Shown piece after piece: positions 31,501-42,900 of a stretch of 64,000 bases of DNA. Location: the NCBI RefSeq assembly GCF_963662255.1, contig NC_085049.1, positions 58,203,158 to 58,267,157 on the forward strand, written 5' to 3'. Under the pieces are notes generated by a model, which worked only from the letters and a program-made list of their open reading frames with translations, did no database searches and was not told the DNA's origin. Positions within the stretch are counted from its first letter, which is position 1, and every line of letters starts with the position of its first letter. Both the position numbers and the translations under genes were made by a program. Source of the DNA: Cinclus cinclus (Eukaryota; Chordata; Aves; Passeriformes; Cinclidae).

Positions 31501-32846
31501 TAATTTACCAAAGGGGGAATAAAAAAGGTATTTTGTGACAAGATGCAGAATTTTGCCTGGTTTGCACTTTTCTCACTGTAATGAGCCTTTACATGCCTGT
31601 AACGGCCAGCATGAGCCCCTTGAGAAACAAGGAGAGGGAAACTCTCAGCTTCTCTGTCTCCTCCCTGCAGTGCTAAGCATTAAGTTCATTTTGCTGCGTC
31701 TTTTGGCACGTTGCTCTGCCTGTGTCAGCTTTGCAATGCACCTGGCTCTGGGCTGCACTTGGTGTCTTCGAAGCTCTTGGATGAAAACAGGGATCGAGGA
31801 AAATGATTGCAACAACTTATGTGGACATGGTGTTTAAGGAGCAGTGAAGCAGAGCAAAGCTGGTCCCACCAGCAGAGCTGAGTTGGTCAGATCTTTTCCA
31901 AATGCTCTTTTCTGTCCCTTTTTGAGTGTAGCCAAATATATTACTGCTTAATAAATGGGTACCTCCAGACAGGCTGCACACCTGCCCATTGATGTTGCTC
32001 TTGGAGGCTTAAAGAAACCCTCTCAACCAAAAAATCTAGTTAGTTCAAGTGTGTTAACTGACTGAAGCAGCCTTGCTGAAGAAATGAGGCAGCTTAAATG
32101 CACAAAGCTGGGGATGGTTGGTTGGTTTTTGTTACCAAGCATAAGAAAGTGGCCAGTGATCTCCCTCTGCAGAGTGGAAGGAAGGATGGGCTGCATTTGG
32201 GAGCCTCAGGAAGCCTCCTGTTAGCCTGTGGACAAGCCACTTGCCTGCATCTCGCTGCTCAGTCAGGAGAAGGCTTCTGTCATCTTCTCCTCGCCTCCCC
32301 TTTGCAGCTGGATGTGTTTTTTGGGCCACTTTATGAGTGGCCATAGACAAGGCTTTGTGCGGTGAGTGCCAAATGGGAGGAGAAGACATAAGCAGCAGTA
32401 ATAGAGCAGTAAGAGGCTTGTGCCAGTGCTGGTGGTCACTGGCATTTCCTTACAAGTGCATTTCCTTACATTTCCTTACTGCAGATGTGATGGGAACAGG
32501 AACTAAAACACTTCATCCTTGAAAACTTGGTGCTTTGTTTATAGTCTAGGCAGTCATTCATTCTGCATCTGCTGCTTGGATCATTTTGCAGGGCATGGAT
32601 TGTGAAATCCATGGAAAAAGAAAGGAAATAAAATATATTTGCTCTTTCTAAGATGAGTTGCCACGTCAGTGAGCTTCTCCCAGCTTCACCTTTACCAACA
32701 AGTAATAGCTTCCATGGATAAAGTGTGCAACTGTTTTTGGCTGCAAGATTTAAGCTCTCATAACTATGATTTCTTTTAGAAAATTGTTTGTCACAACAGT
32801 TTCCGGGTACGGATATCATGGGACTAAAACAGGTGGTGTTGCCTGT

Positions 32847-32897
<51 letters not shown>

Positions 32898-35800
32898 TTG
32901 CTTCTTCTGCTGTCCAGCTCTGCCTGGAATCTCTGGGTTGAGCCTGCCCATTCTTGCCCAGTCAGTGTAACCCAGCCCAGCTCAAGGCTTCTGTGCACAG
33001 TGGGTCCTCACAGCGTTTTGCTGTGCCATCAGGGTGGTCACAAGCTGGTAAAAGGAGCACACCCTCTCTTTGCCCTCTTCAGAGCCAGGGAGTGGAGCAT
33101 GGATCAGAGCTGATGCCAATGGTGAGGAAAACACAGAGAGAAGGAGGACATCTCTTAAGCTACTGTTCTTTGGTCCATAGAAAGCTTTCCTAAGGACAAA
33201 GAGTACTTTGGGATGTCTGTTTCAGGACAGAGAAGATAAGCGTCCACAGTGTCTTATTCTGCTCACAAGTGAGAATATGCTTAGTGGAATCTCCCCAGAA
33301 AACTCCTAGGATCACCTGAAATCACATGCTTGTCTGTAAATCATACCTTGGGCACCTCCAGGCTGTGAAACAGGTTTCTCTTCATAGGAGAGAAGTCTGT
33401 CATCTTGGCTGACTGCAGATGGAGAAAGAAAGTTAAGAATGCCACCTCTGCTTGAAAATTAGTGAGAAGGAGATGTTCCTCTAGTCTTGTGACTCAGCTG
33501 TGCTTTTATGATGTGCTAGCATAAAAAGGTATGAAAGAGCAAATGCGAAAATAAATTATTCTGTCCAGCCCAGCAGCAAACCCAAAGGTAAGAGCAGACA
33601 GAAGATGTGTATCAGGATGTAGGTCCACAGATGTGTCTCTGGGGAGAGACCGTTACAGAAGTTCATTCATCCTGAACGAGTAAGCAGACTCACAATACAG
33701 CAAGGGTTTGTCTGATTCAGGGAATCAACATTTTACCAGTTTTGAGTCCTAAACCAAAGCTGAACACCAGACTATGCTACTTTAGAGGCTGTTCCTCATC
33801 TTCCAAAGTGAAGACAAGCTTTCTGTCTAATGCTGGAGAAAACAGGGCACTTTGTAAGCTCAGGATATGGAGGTTGGTACTTCAGGTGCCAGCATCAGTG
33901 CTGGCCACAGTGTCACATTGGGATGTCACTTAAGAAGTCTGTCAGCTATTCCTTGGGTCAAAGGAACAGGGTGTTATTGCCAATGACCCTAAGCAGACCT
34001 GTCAGCCCAGCCTCTTGTGAAGGTGTGTGAGACATCCCACTGAAAGAGCCTGGCTGTAATTGTCTGCAATTTTGCTGCTTTCCAAACCATTCATGCTGAA
34101 ATTTTGAGGACTAAATCTTTGCTTCTAGTAGAAGAGATTCTTATTTAATTTTCACAGGCAATTTCTGCAAAATATGATCGATCTCAATTTGCAAGAAGAA
34201 GGAGGAGGACAAATCGGTTATTTTACTTCTAAACTTAAAAAGCTCTTGTGATTTGCAGAGAACCCATACAGCTCCTACGCTTAGGAACACCAGCTTCCAG
34301 CTTTTTTTAGTTTGCTCTAGTGTGATACACCCAGTTGCAACAACCCAAGTGTGACCCAATTATGTGACTTGAGGTGAAAAAAATAATATTGGTGTCGGTG
34401 GATATTTGTTAGAGTGTGGCAGGTGAAATGTGGTTGATGCTGAGTATCTGCCCAAGGGCTGTTGGGGGACTTTAAGTAAACTTTTCCTCTGGTTCTTGAT
34501 GCCACAGGCCAAGCAGTAGAGGTCTGTGTTTTGGATCTCGGGTATCCAATCTCACTAATGATAGGTGGTGTATTGGGTTGGCATTAATCAACAGCTGCTT
34601 CTCTGCTTTCTGGGTTGTCTTCTGGTGCTTGGTTGGGTTAAGTGGATATGGGGTCCTGACCAGGCAAACACTCAGACCTAGCTCCACTTCCTGCAGGAGA
34701 CTTGGCCTCCTGCTGCTTCTCCTTGGGGATGGGGTGGTGGTTCCAAGGGTGCCAGGTCTTGTGCAGACATCTCCCAGGCAGGCAGAGTACCCTGGTGGTG
34801 TACTAGTGCACTTCATCTGTAATTTCATCCCATGCTTGAGGTCCCATTTCCATTTCCCTGAGGCTCTTCTTGCAGGCAGCATCGAGTCAGCTGTTCCTAG
34901 TGAGGGTCTCCAGATGCCCTGCAAAGAAAAATCTGTACCTGCTGCCTTAATATTCCCCTCTTTCTTCAGTGGGGAAACTGTTTATTTGAGATGCAAGGTG
35001 CAAGACTGGGGCTGCTGTAAATAGCTCTCTGCTTTGTTGAGCCTGCTGTGTCAAAGAGGGACAGCCTTGTGGCAGGCAATGAAGGCTAAGCCCATGAGCA
35101 AAGATTAGACGAGCAACTGCGGATTAGGGCATTTCTACCTGGACTCATCCTTAATTCTGCCTGATTTAAAATAACATGTAATGGCATTGGTGGTGACAGG
35201 TGGGGAGTACTCACACTGACAAGTGGACCTGGAGTAGGTATGTTTGGCCCCTGAGATCTGTGGGGAAGGTTGGAGGCTGTTGGCATATGGGTCACTGAAC
35301 ATAAGGATAGGTGGTGTCATGGAGTGGACTGGTGGAAAACTGGTGGAGAGAGGTGTATGGTGTGGGGGAGAATGGAAGCCCAGCAGAATGGAGCTACAGA
35401 GCAAGCAGGGCTGTGGCTTGTGGGAGGGTGGATGGGGAAAAGAGCATAGTAGCTTGATAGATAAAATCAGTGAACAGATGCATGTTAGAAACAATTAATC
35501 TCTTGAAGAGAAAGGAGTGAGTGGGAGAGTAAGTGCAGACTAAGCGGATTTCCACTACTTGAAGCCATTGTATGCAGGCACCCCCACCAAAACCATATCC
35601 CAGTTTATACTCCATGTCACCTCCCTGTGTGTATGTGGGAAGCCACCCTTATTCTAGACTGCAACTGCTTTGCATTGCTTTAGGTCAGATGGATAAAAAG
35701 GTTCAATCTAAAAATGTCCTATTTTAAGTTAATCCTCATAAATAAAAAGAGACCACGTTCCCAGTAAATTCCCTGTGGCTACAACCCAGGCAAGGCAGCA

Positions 35801-38800
35801 GGGCAGGAGCTCAGCAGAGCACAAAGGGGCTGGTGAAGCGTGTCTATCCCCTGCAGAGCTCTGCTCCTTTCTGCTGGTCCAAAGAGATGGGGCTTGCCCT
35901 GACGTGTCTCGGGCCTCCCTCCCCACCAGGTGTTCTCTATCGTGGTGTTCGGCTCCATTGTCAATGAAGGGTACGTGAACCGTATGGATGAGGTAGAAGA
36001 GCACTGCATTTTCAACCGCAATCACAATGCCTGCAACTATGGCATTACCGTGGGTGTCCTCGCCTTCCTCAGCTGCCTTCTTTACCTGGCTCTGGATGCC
36101 TACTTCCCGCAGATCAGCAGCGTCAAGGACCGCAAGAAGGCAGTGCTCTCGGACATCGGAGTCTCGGGTGAGTTCCTGGATGTTTGGCCCTACTGGCTTA
36201 TTCCAGCCACTCAGGCAGACTGCTCAATGTCAGGTTCTCCCTGGTATATGTCAAAGGGGCCAGGAATGGAGTGAGGGCAGGATCAGATGAAGCATTTGAA
36301 TTTGCTAAGGACTTTGGCCTTGCAAGTTCTTTCACAGTTAGCCCCTTGCCTAGCAATCCTATGTACAGCTGACAAGAGAAGGGGAAGTACTGTGCCCTGT
36401 TTTTCTGTTGCTTTGGAATGCCCATTTCCCTCACTGCCAGGTGTCTGCCTGTGCTTGGCAGAGGGTGAATACCTCCTATCTTCACCCCTTTCCTGGGGGC
36501 ACAGCATGTTAGTGATCTTTCAGCATCTTTTTTTGATGTGAATCCCTGAGCTGTTCTGTCCTGAGCACAAGCTGGTCTCTGTAACTGCAGACCAGCTGCT
36601 TCCTACTCTTTTGCAACTCCTGTAGAAGGTATTGCTCTTTGCTTGTCCTTGCAGGACAGGATTGTGAAGCAGTGCCTGTTTCATAGAGCCCAGGTGATGG
36701 CTCTAGTACTGGAAGCCCTTCAGGCTCCCTCCCAAGGCCAAATGCAAGTCCTGTGATCAATCCAAACTCAAGCAAATGAACTCTCCTGAGATGCTTTCTG
36801 CAGACGCTTCTTGGTCACCTTGACAATTTGCTTTCAGGGAGCCTGCCAGCTCACTTGGGCTCAGACTGGCTGAGCAATCAGTTTGGCCAAGCCTGCAACG
36901 TAGTGATGGGTCTCAGAGGGTTGAAATGTCCAGAGAAGTGTAATGTGTATATGTTATGCTCACACATATCTTCTTCTTGTCTTTGTGCTTCCCTTTGGCA
37001 TGCTGGTGGTGGTCCATCTCAGCCTTTTGGGCATTCCTCTGGTTCGTTGGCTTCTGCTTTCTGACCAACCAGTGGCAAGCTTCGAAACCAGAGGACAACC
37101 CACTGAATGAGGGAGGGGATGCAGCCCGAGCAGCCATCGCATTCTCATTCTTCTCCATCTTTACCTGGGTGAGTACAGTAGCCATGATGCTGGATCAAAT
37201 GTCCTCTGTGCTGTATTATCTTGTGGGGAATGAAAGGTGACTGGCTAAGAGTGGTTCCCTCTGGGATCTCAGTTTACATGGCTTCTGAGAAGGGAAAACA
37301 GGAGAGGAGGTGGTTTGGAAGTAAACTTGGGAAACAGGGACTCAAACATACATGGAAGAAGGTTTTAGAGCACTAATAAGCACAATGGGAAAGAGAATCC
37401 CAAATCCCAGTAAGGAGTGTTCTTGACAGACCTTTAATATGACCTTGGAGAAGCCAGCTCCCAACCACCATTGTCATAGAATCATACAATAATTTGGGTT
37501 GGAAGGGACTTTTAAAGGCTATCTAGTCCAACCGTCCTGCAAAGAGCAGGGACATCTTCAACTAGATCAAGTGGCTCAGAGCCCAGTTCAATGTGACTTT
37601 GAATGTTTCCAGGGATGGAGCATCCACCACCTCTCTGGACAACCTGTTACCATTTTCTCTGTGTGTCAGAGGACTTCAACAGCATTTTCACCTCACAGAC
37701 ACTAAACAAAGAAGGGAGCTGCAGGCCAGGGGTTGCACCCATCTCCCTCCCACCTTTGCTTCCATCATGCAAGATGTTGTCATTGTTCTTGTGGATTCTG
37801 CACCCACCAGTGGAGTCCCACCTTACTGGGTCGCCTTTTAGGGAGGTGATGGTGCTGTCTTAGGACTGCCCTTTCCCCAGCAGTTCTTTATTGCTAGCTT
37901 CCTGGAAAAACTGTTGGGTGCAATATAAATATCTCTGATGACTTCCTCCTGCCTCTGAGAGCACCAAGCACAAGTGACTTTTTTTCTGAAGTGACAGGCT
38001 AGTGCCAAGCAGGAAAGCATTTTAACCTTGTCTCCATGCATAAGCCCTTGTGGCTTTATCTTCTCCTCTTCCTACAGGCCCTGATGTTGGGCAGGGGCAA
38101 GACAGGAAAGGTGCCGTAAGACCACGGAGCTGTCAAAGAGGAAGGGGGGCTGCAAAGGGTTGTGCTGTCAGCACCCTCACCATGGTGACACCGGGTGGGA
38201 TTGAGGGACAGCAGTGTGTGTTCCCTTCATGAACTCCTCTCCGAAAGCCCCTTGCAAGCTCCAGCAGAAAGTGAGACAAGGAGCAGGGCTTTTGTAAGGG
38301 GTCCCTCAGGACACTTTTGGGGGTGCCATCACCTGCAGTAATCCTCTCCCATGCACAGACTTGAAAGTGGCCAAACAGGCATCTCTTCCTCTGGTTCCTT
38401 GGGGTTTGTTTTTATTTCAGTCAAACACTCTGGTTTGCTCTACCTTACTGATTCTCCTTCCCACACCCCTCTCTCTCCTCACAGGGCTTCCTCGCATTTC
38501 TGGCTTTCTGGAGACTCAGAGACATTAATTTTCAGGAGGAATACAATACCCTGTTCCCTAACTCCCCATCCCTGCTGCCTTAGTGCCCCTTGCTGACGGG
38601 AGAATTTGGGGGAAGGGGTGGAGGGATGCAGCTGGAGGAAGTCACTGAGCAGAGCTGGTTCCAGTGCCCTGATTATGAATGTGTGGCCACTGCAGGGCAT
38701 GGGATGGAAAGATATGGGCCATTGAATTGGAATGGGGTTGTCCATTGAATGCAGGGGTCTCCCTCTGGAGAGTTGGAACTGCCAATTTCTTCTCCTCTTC

Positions 38801-39943
38801 TGCTCCCTTCTATCCCTCACCCGTACCCTAACTAATGCTGTGTAACACCACTGTGCCTTTTTTTGATGACTGCTCAGACATAATACTTCAGCCAGGAGAT
38901 GCCCTCTGCCCCCACCATTTTATCTCTTCCATTTCTTCCCAGACCTCGCTCCCCAAAATGCTCTCCCATATCACCTGCTAGATTGCCTGCCTCTCTCAGG
39001 GATGCTCTAGGACAGTGAGCCACGCCTGCTGAATGTTGTGCCCAGGCTCCCCCAGTCCACCAAAAGGTGCCCTGTCTGTAGTGCCTGAGGCAGGAGACAG
39101 CAGTTTGCTGCTAACTGTCCTCTGGTCTGGGGAGCAGCTGCCTTGTTTCCTGCTGCTCCTTCCCAAGGTCTGTGCTACACCTTGTGGATGAAGGTGTTGC
39201 AGGGGATGACCTCTACCTCAGTACTTGGTGTCAAATCCTGCTCTCCTTACTGGCCTCTACAAGTCAAATAGCCTCGTACATGCAGCCCAGCAGCTGAGCC
39301 CTCTGGTGTTGCCGAGGCAGATTTCCTTCCCACAGCCAGGAGGGGCTGACTGGGATAACCATGTGCCAGCTGAGCCTCCCCTACCCGTTTGATGTTGGTG
39401 AAACCCTACCAGCAGACAGGAGGTGCCCTGACCATCCTAGAGAAAGCAGGGAGCCTTGACAGGCTGCACACAGCCAGCTGGTCTTGCAGCCCTCCCCCCA
39501 GTCCTCCTCTCTCCTTGTGGGCTCGTGCTTTCTGTGGGAGAGTGTGGACTTCCATGCTCATGGGGCATTTCACTGGTGATCTGTCAGGCGGGCCTTGCAT
39601 ACTAATCCATAACCGCTACTAACCTCACTTTTGTTTGTTTCTCTTTTTCGGTATGTTCCTCCTCTTTTTCCTCTTCCCTCCCCTCTCTGCTTCCCATCTC
39701 TTCCCTCCACCTCCTCCCTTAAAGGTGGGCCAGGCATTCCTGGCGTATCAGCGTTTCCAGCTGGGTGCCGATTCGGCCCTCTTCTCCCAGGACTACATGG
39801 ACCCAAGCCAGGACTCCAGCATGCCTTATGCTCCCTACACGAACGAGGAGGATGCTACAGATGCGGTGGGGACATACCAGCAGCCCCCTCCAGCAGATGC
39901 TTTCGACACTGAGACACAGGGGTACCAAACGCAGAACTACTGA
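25294..39943 (+). CDS. SYNGR1: SYNGR1, synaptogyrin-1 (long isoform, 233 aa)
   Basis: Synaptogyrin-1 is a tetraspan MARVEL-domain protein of synaptic vesicles, working with synaptophysin and other synaptogyrins in vesicle biogenesis and exocytosis. Coding exons are 25294-25392, 35930-36167, 37023-37168 and 39725-39943. They join to 702 nt, 233 codons plus stop, the same length as human isoform 1a. The start GCCGCCATGG is a near-perfect Kozak site. Predicted membrane spans lie near residues 24-46, 70-92, 106-125 and 148-170, with both ends cytosolic. The tail is rich in Tyr, Pro and Gln (DYMDPSQDSSMPYAPY), typical of the family. A second terminal exon at 38485-38583 gives an alternative C-terminus. 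Identity rests on near-complete agreement with vertebrate synaptogyrin-1, including the FQISSVKD-type loop (YFPQISSVKDRKKAVLSD). Confidence 0.97.
25523..25568 (+). repeat. (AC)23 microsatellite
   Basis: 23 perfect AC units are followed by a TA-rich, degenerate TATATG/TGTATG region to about 25,870, all within SYNGR1 intron 1, about 130 bases after exon 1. Confidence 0.95.
32847..32896 (+). repeat. (CAG)16 trinucleotide repeat in SYNGR1 intron 1
   Basis: Sixteen uninterrupted CAG units followed by CA, on the SYNGR1 sense strand. The neighbouring sequence is non-coding; open frames through it (poly-Gln, poly-Ser, poly-Leu) have no splice signals or homology. Confidence 0.95.
35930..36167 (+). 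CDS. SYNGR1: SYNGR1 exon 2, residues 34-112
   Basis: Encodes the rest of span 1 (VFSIVVFGSIVNEGY), the first lumenal loop, which contains two cysteines (EEHCIFN and NACNYG), span 2 and the cytosolic loop FPQISSVKDRKKAVLSDIGV. It ends in phase 1 at GTGAGTT. Confidence 0.96.
36168..37022 (+). other. SYNGR1 intron 2
   Basis: An 855-base intron, GTGAGT to CATCTCAG. No repeat or RNA gene was recognised. Confidence 0.85.
37023..37168 (+). CDS. SYNGR1: SYNGR1 exon 3, residues 113-161
   Basis: Encodes span 3 (FWAFLWFVGFCFLTNQW), the second lumenal loop KPEDNPLNEGGDAARAA and the first half of span 4 (FSFFSIFTW). Phase 0 at the donor GTGAGTA, the branching point between two alternative terminal exons. 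Confidence 0.96.
37474..37700 (-). mobile_element. CR1 LINE 3' fragment in SYNGR1 intron 3
   Basis: The inverted CR1 terminus is clear on the plus strand: TCATAGAATCATACAATAAT, TTGGGTTGGAAGGGACTTTT, then CTAGTCCAACCGTCCTGC and GGATGGAGCATCCACCACCT. It is antisense to SYNGR1. Confidence 0.92.
38485..38583 (+). CDS. SYNGR1: SYNGR1 alternative terminal exon (isoform 1b, 32 codons)
   Basis: After a pyrimidine-rich acceptor (CTCTCTCCTCACAG) the frame continues in phase 0 from Trp161: GFLAFLAFWRLRDIN, then FQEEYNTLFPNSPSLLP and TAG. The human short isoform has the corresponding ending with FQEEY.TLFP, so this is a true conserved exon. It completes span 4 with a different sequence and replaces the Tyr-rich tail, for a 193-aa protein. 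No AATAAA was found between its stop and exon 4, so its 3' end is unknown. Confidence 0.85.
   Translation, partial: GFLAFLAFWRLRDINFQEEYNTLFPNSPSLLP
39617..39724 (+). promoter_or_regulatory. Distant branch point and AG-free tract before SYNGR1 exon 4
   Basis: A perfect TACTAAC branch-point sequence (39617-39623) is followed by about 100 bases, almost all pyrimidine, without a single AG until the exon-4 acceptor at 39723-39724. Such AG-exclusion zones with distant branch points are known from regulated alternative exons and are typical targets of PTB proteins. The sequence is seen; regulation is inferred. Confidence 0.6.
39725..39943 (+). CDS. SYNGR1: SYNGR1 exon 4, residues 162-233 and stop
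   Basis: Encodes the end of span 4 (VGQAFLAYQRFQLGADS) and the cytosolic tail, ending DTETQGYQTQNY then TGA. Its acceptor lies at the end of a pyrimidine tract about 100 bases long. Confidence 0.96.
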   Translation: MGQAFLAYQRFQLGADSALFSQDYMDPSQDSSMPYAPYTNEEDATDAVGTYQQPPPADAFDTETQGYQTQNY

Positions 39944-42900
39944 GCCACTGATGCCCCTTTCCCTTCCCCTTTCCCTTCTGCCCCCGTTCCCACTGCCGGC
40001 AGAAAGCCGAGGCACAAACAAGACACGTGCATAGTGGTACAAGAGGTGGCTCTCAGCTATGCTCCAGCCTTCTGGGTCATCTGTTTTTATTTATTGTTTT
40101 TTAAAAAGCAAAAAAAAAAAAAAAAAGAAAAAAAAAAAGAAAAAGGTTTCCCCATCACCTTTTCCTTCTCCTCTCCCACCAAGCTACCTGCCAGAACCAA
40201 ATCTTTCAGAAAATTGCATTTTGATAGGAAGGTTCCCACTTTCCTCCTCTCCCTCCTGCCTTGTTACAGAGTGCAGTCTGTCTTGTGGACAGGAGAGGAG
40301 TTATAGCACCAGCAGGGCAGGGGAAAGGGTGCTGGAGGCAGAACAGAAGACATGAGAGGGACCGGGGACCTTCCCAGAAGAGATGGTATCACTAAAGGTT
40401 GGAGTAGATGTGGGAACATCCAAATTGGTCTGGAGCACCTGGTGGCTCAGAGAGGAGAATGGTGTTGGAATCAGCATTCAAGAGTGTGAGGAGGGGCCTG
40501 GAGGACAGAAGAAACAGCATCCTCCATGTAAAGACAGGGGGGCTTTTCCCTGCCACATGCTTGTGAGGGAGGGGTGCTTTATTTTTAGAGGGTTTGGGAG
40601 AAGTGGTATTGGGGAGGGGGGGAAGCACAAGGAGAGAAAATGGGAAGGGAGAAGGAAGATTTGCAGGTACAATCAGAAATCACAGGCACATCTGTAGGTT
40701 ACAGCAAGAGACTGAGCAGAGCAGAGGGGTAGTGCTCTGAGATTCACTCCTTCCTCAGCCCCCTTGGATTGAGGTGGAGGTGATTCCCCTCACCTGTACA
40801 TCCTGCTGGTCACTGCTTCCCAGACCAGTGCTTGATGATGCAGGAGGGGAGCCATGCTCAATCTCTGGGCCCAGATACGGTGGCTGTGGGAGGGAATGAT
40901 GGCAGGGCTAGGCTCATAAAGAGCCCTGAGAGCTTTCAACCCCAGCTGGGCTGGTCCAAGGGGGAGAGGGGAACTTTGTCATTTCACCCAGGGCAGGAGG
41001 AGAGGAGAGACTATTTTGCTTCTCAGGTCCTGCTGAATCTTCCTCTGTTCCTTTGAAATAGTGCAAAGCCTCTTGCTGACACCATCTTTGTAACACACAG
41101 GAATGGAGCAGGACCCTACTTAGAAAGAAATACTGCTGCTGGGATGGCCAGCATGTGTTTGGCTCTTGCACAGGGGTGCAGCCAGGCTGGCAAGGGTCCT
41201 GCTCTGTACGGCTACACTTTGCCTCCCACTCAGATAGGGAAGAGGCCTTGGTGTGCAGAGAATTTGTTGGGGCCAGACTGGGTTGTCTGAAAGGTAGTCT
41301 TTCTGTACTTGCCATAGACCATACCTTAGTGCTCTTCTGTAGCATCTCAGATCCTGTCTGATTTTAAAGCGTCGCCTAGGTGGCAGCAGTGACTCTTAGA
41401 TAGAGCTCGTATGGGTATCATTCCACACTCCTCATGCTTTTGCTTCAAGTAAAGACAGAACTGTGGAAGCCCACTCTCTGTTCCAAGTTAGGTCTGCGTG
41501 TGAAGACAGATTGCCAGATTTCCCTTAAATGGAAATAATTCAGCAATAGCTATCTAGACAATTTTCCCAGGCACTTACATCTCTGAGAGCACAAGAAGAA
41601 GGTTTTACCTTGCAGCAGTGAGGAGCTCCATCCCCCAGGCAGCCACCCTGCTTGATGCAACACTGAGATCAGGAGCAGATCCAAAATCTGTCAGTCCCTG
41701 CACTTGACATCCAACCTATTCCTCGTAGCCCCCTTAGGAATGGGGAGAATGGGACACAGGTCTGGCCTGTGGCTATGTGAACATCTCATCTGGAGGACGT
41801 CAAGGTTACCAGTCCTTCCCTCCTCCCAGTGCCCCACAAAGATAGGGAAGGGGTAGAAACTGTAGAGCAACAGGCCCCCAGAGGGAAGTGAAGCAGTGTT
41901 CTCCACTTTATACAGGCACTGTTTCTCCCAGTTCCTACCAGCACACTTGTGCTGCTGGTGGCTGTGCCCATGGCTTGTCCTCCCCAGGCTTGCCTTGCCT
42001 TGCTGGTGGTTACCCACTGGTGAGGACTGGAGCGGGGGATCAGGTGGCCCTAAGAACACAGCAGGAATGACTGGGCACAGGCACACATCCCTTGCTCTGT
42101 GGCTATGAGTGAATGCAACAATGTAAGTAGGAGGGGTGTTTTTTGGAAGGAAGCCCCTCAAGCTTTATTTTCTGTGGGTTCAGCCTAATATTTAGGCTTG
42201 GGATGGGTTTACTTTATTGGGAGAGGTTTGTTGTGACTGGATGTGGGGGGAGCACCCTCCTGTCTGTCTTCCACCATGGGAGAAGAATGATTGAATGATG
42301 AGGTGGAGGAGGAGAGAAATTAGTTGTATTCACCCAGACTCATCTGTTTCATCCTTCATGCTTTCTTTTGGAGTGTGGGGAGGGAACGGAGAGGAGAAGG
42401 AGGAGGCTATCAGTAACCATCCCTCAGCACAAAAATGTGTTGTACCTTTTGAGGTCCCTCCTCTGTGAGTGACTAGGCACATAAGGAGAGGTACAGGCAG
42501 TATGTGGGGGATCTGCCTGGGACTCTGATCTGGGGTATGGTGCAGGAGCATCTTGCATGCCCCTTCTCCCATGAGAGTTATGTAGGTGGCTAAACACCAT
42601 TTGGGGCTGACTAATGAGCAAGCTTTTCTTTATCCTCTTGGGCTTGCTTCCCTCATGGAACCAGCTGATGGGCTCAGGTGGGCTTGAGGCAAGAATGAGC
42701 CTCCTCCTCAGAACCAGCACTTCAGTGAGACACGAGCTAGGTGACTTCATCTTGGGTTACTTCCCATCTCTCTGTATTCTCCTTGCTTTGTGTCATAAGA
42801 AAAGCACTGATGTGACAAGGGACACTACAACAATAGATACTTGGACAACTTCTTGCTTTTGCTCATGGGAGAGGACATACACTACCTGGGTTCATGTGCT

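Larger units (their letters stand above)
25393..35929 (+). other. SYNGR1 intron 1 (10.5 kb)
   Basis: The large first intron starts GTAAGGAC and ends CCACCAG. It holds an (AC)23 tract with a degenerate TA/TG-rich tail, a (CAG)16 tract and short A-rich runs such as the (AAAAT)n stretch near 26540. I saw no CR1 end, RNA gene or exon in it. The open frames are short and without domain similarity. Confidence 0.8.
37169..39724 (+). other. SYNGR1 intron 3 with alternative exon and distant branch point
   Basis: This 2.6-kb intron contains a CR1 fragment (37474-37700), the alternative terminal exon (38485-38583) and an unusual acceptor for exon 4. Reading through the exon-3 donor would add 24 residues and stop at 37241, a further possible but unsupported ending. 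Confidence 0.85.

Noticed and set aside
37169..37243. Read-through ending of SYNGR1 after exon 3
   Set aside because: The frame stays open for 24 codons past a strong donor, but nothing similar is known in other vertebrates and there is no nearby polyadenylation signal.
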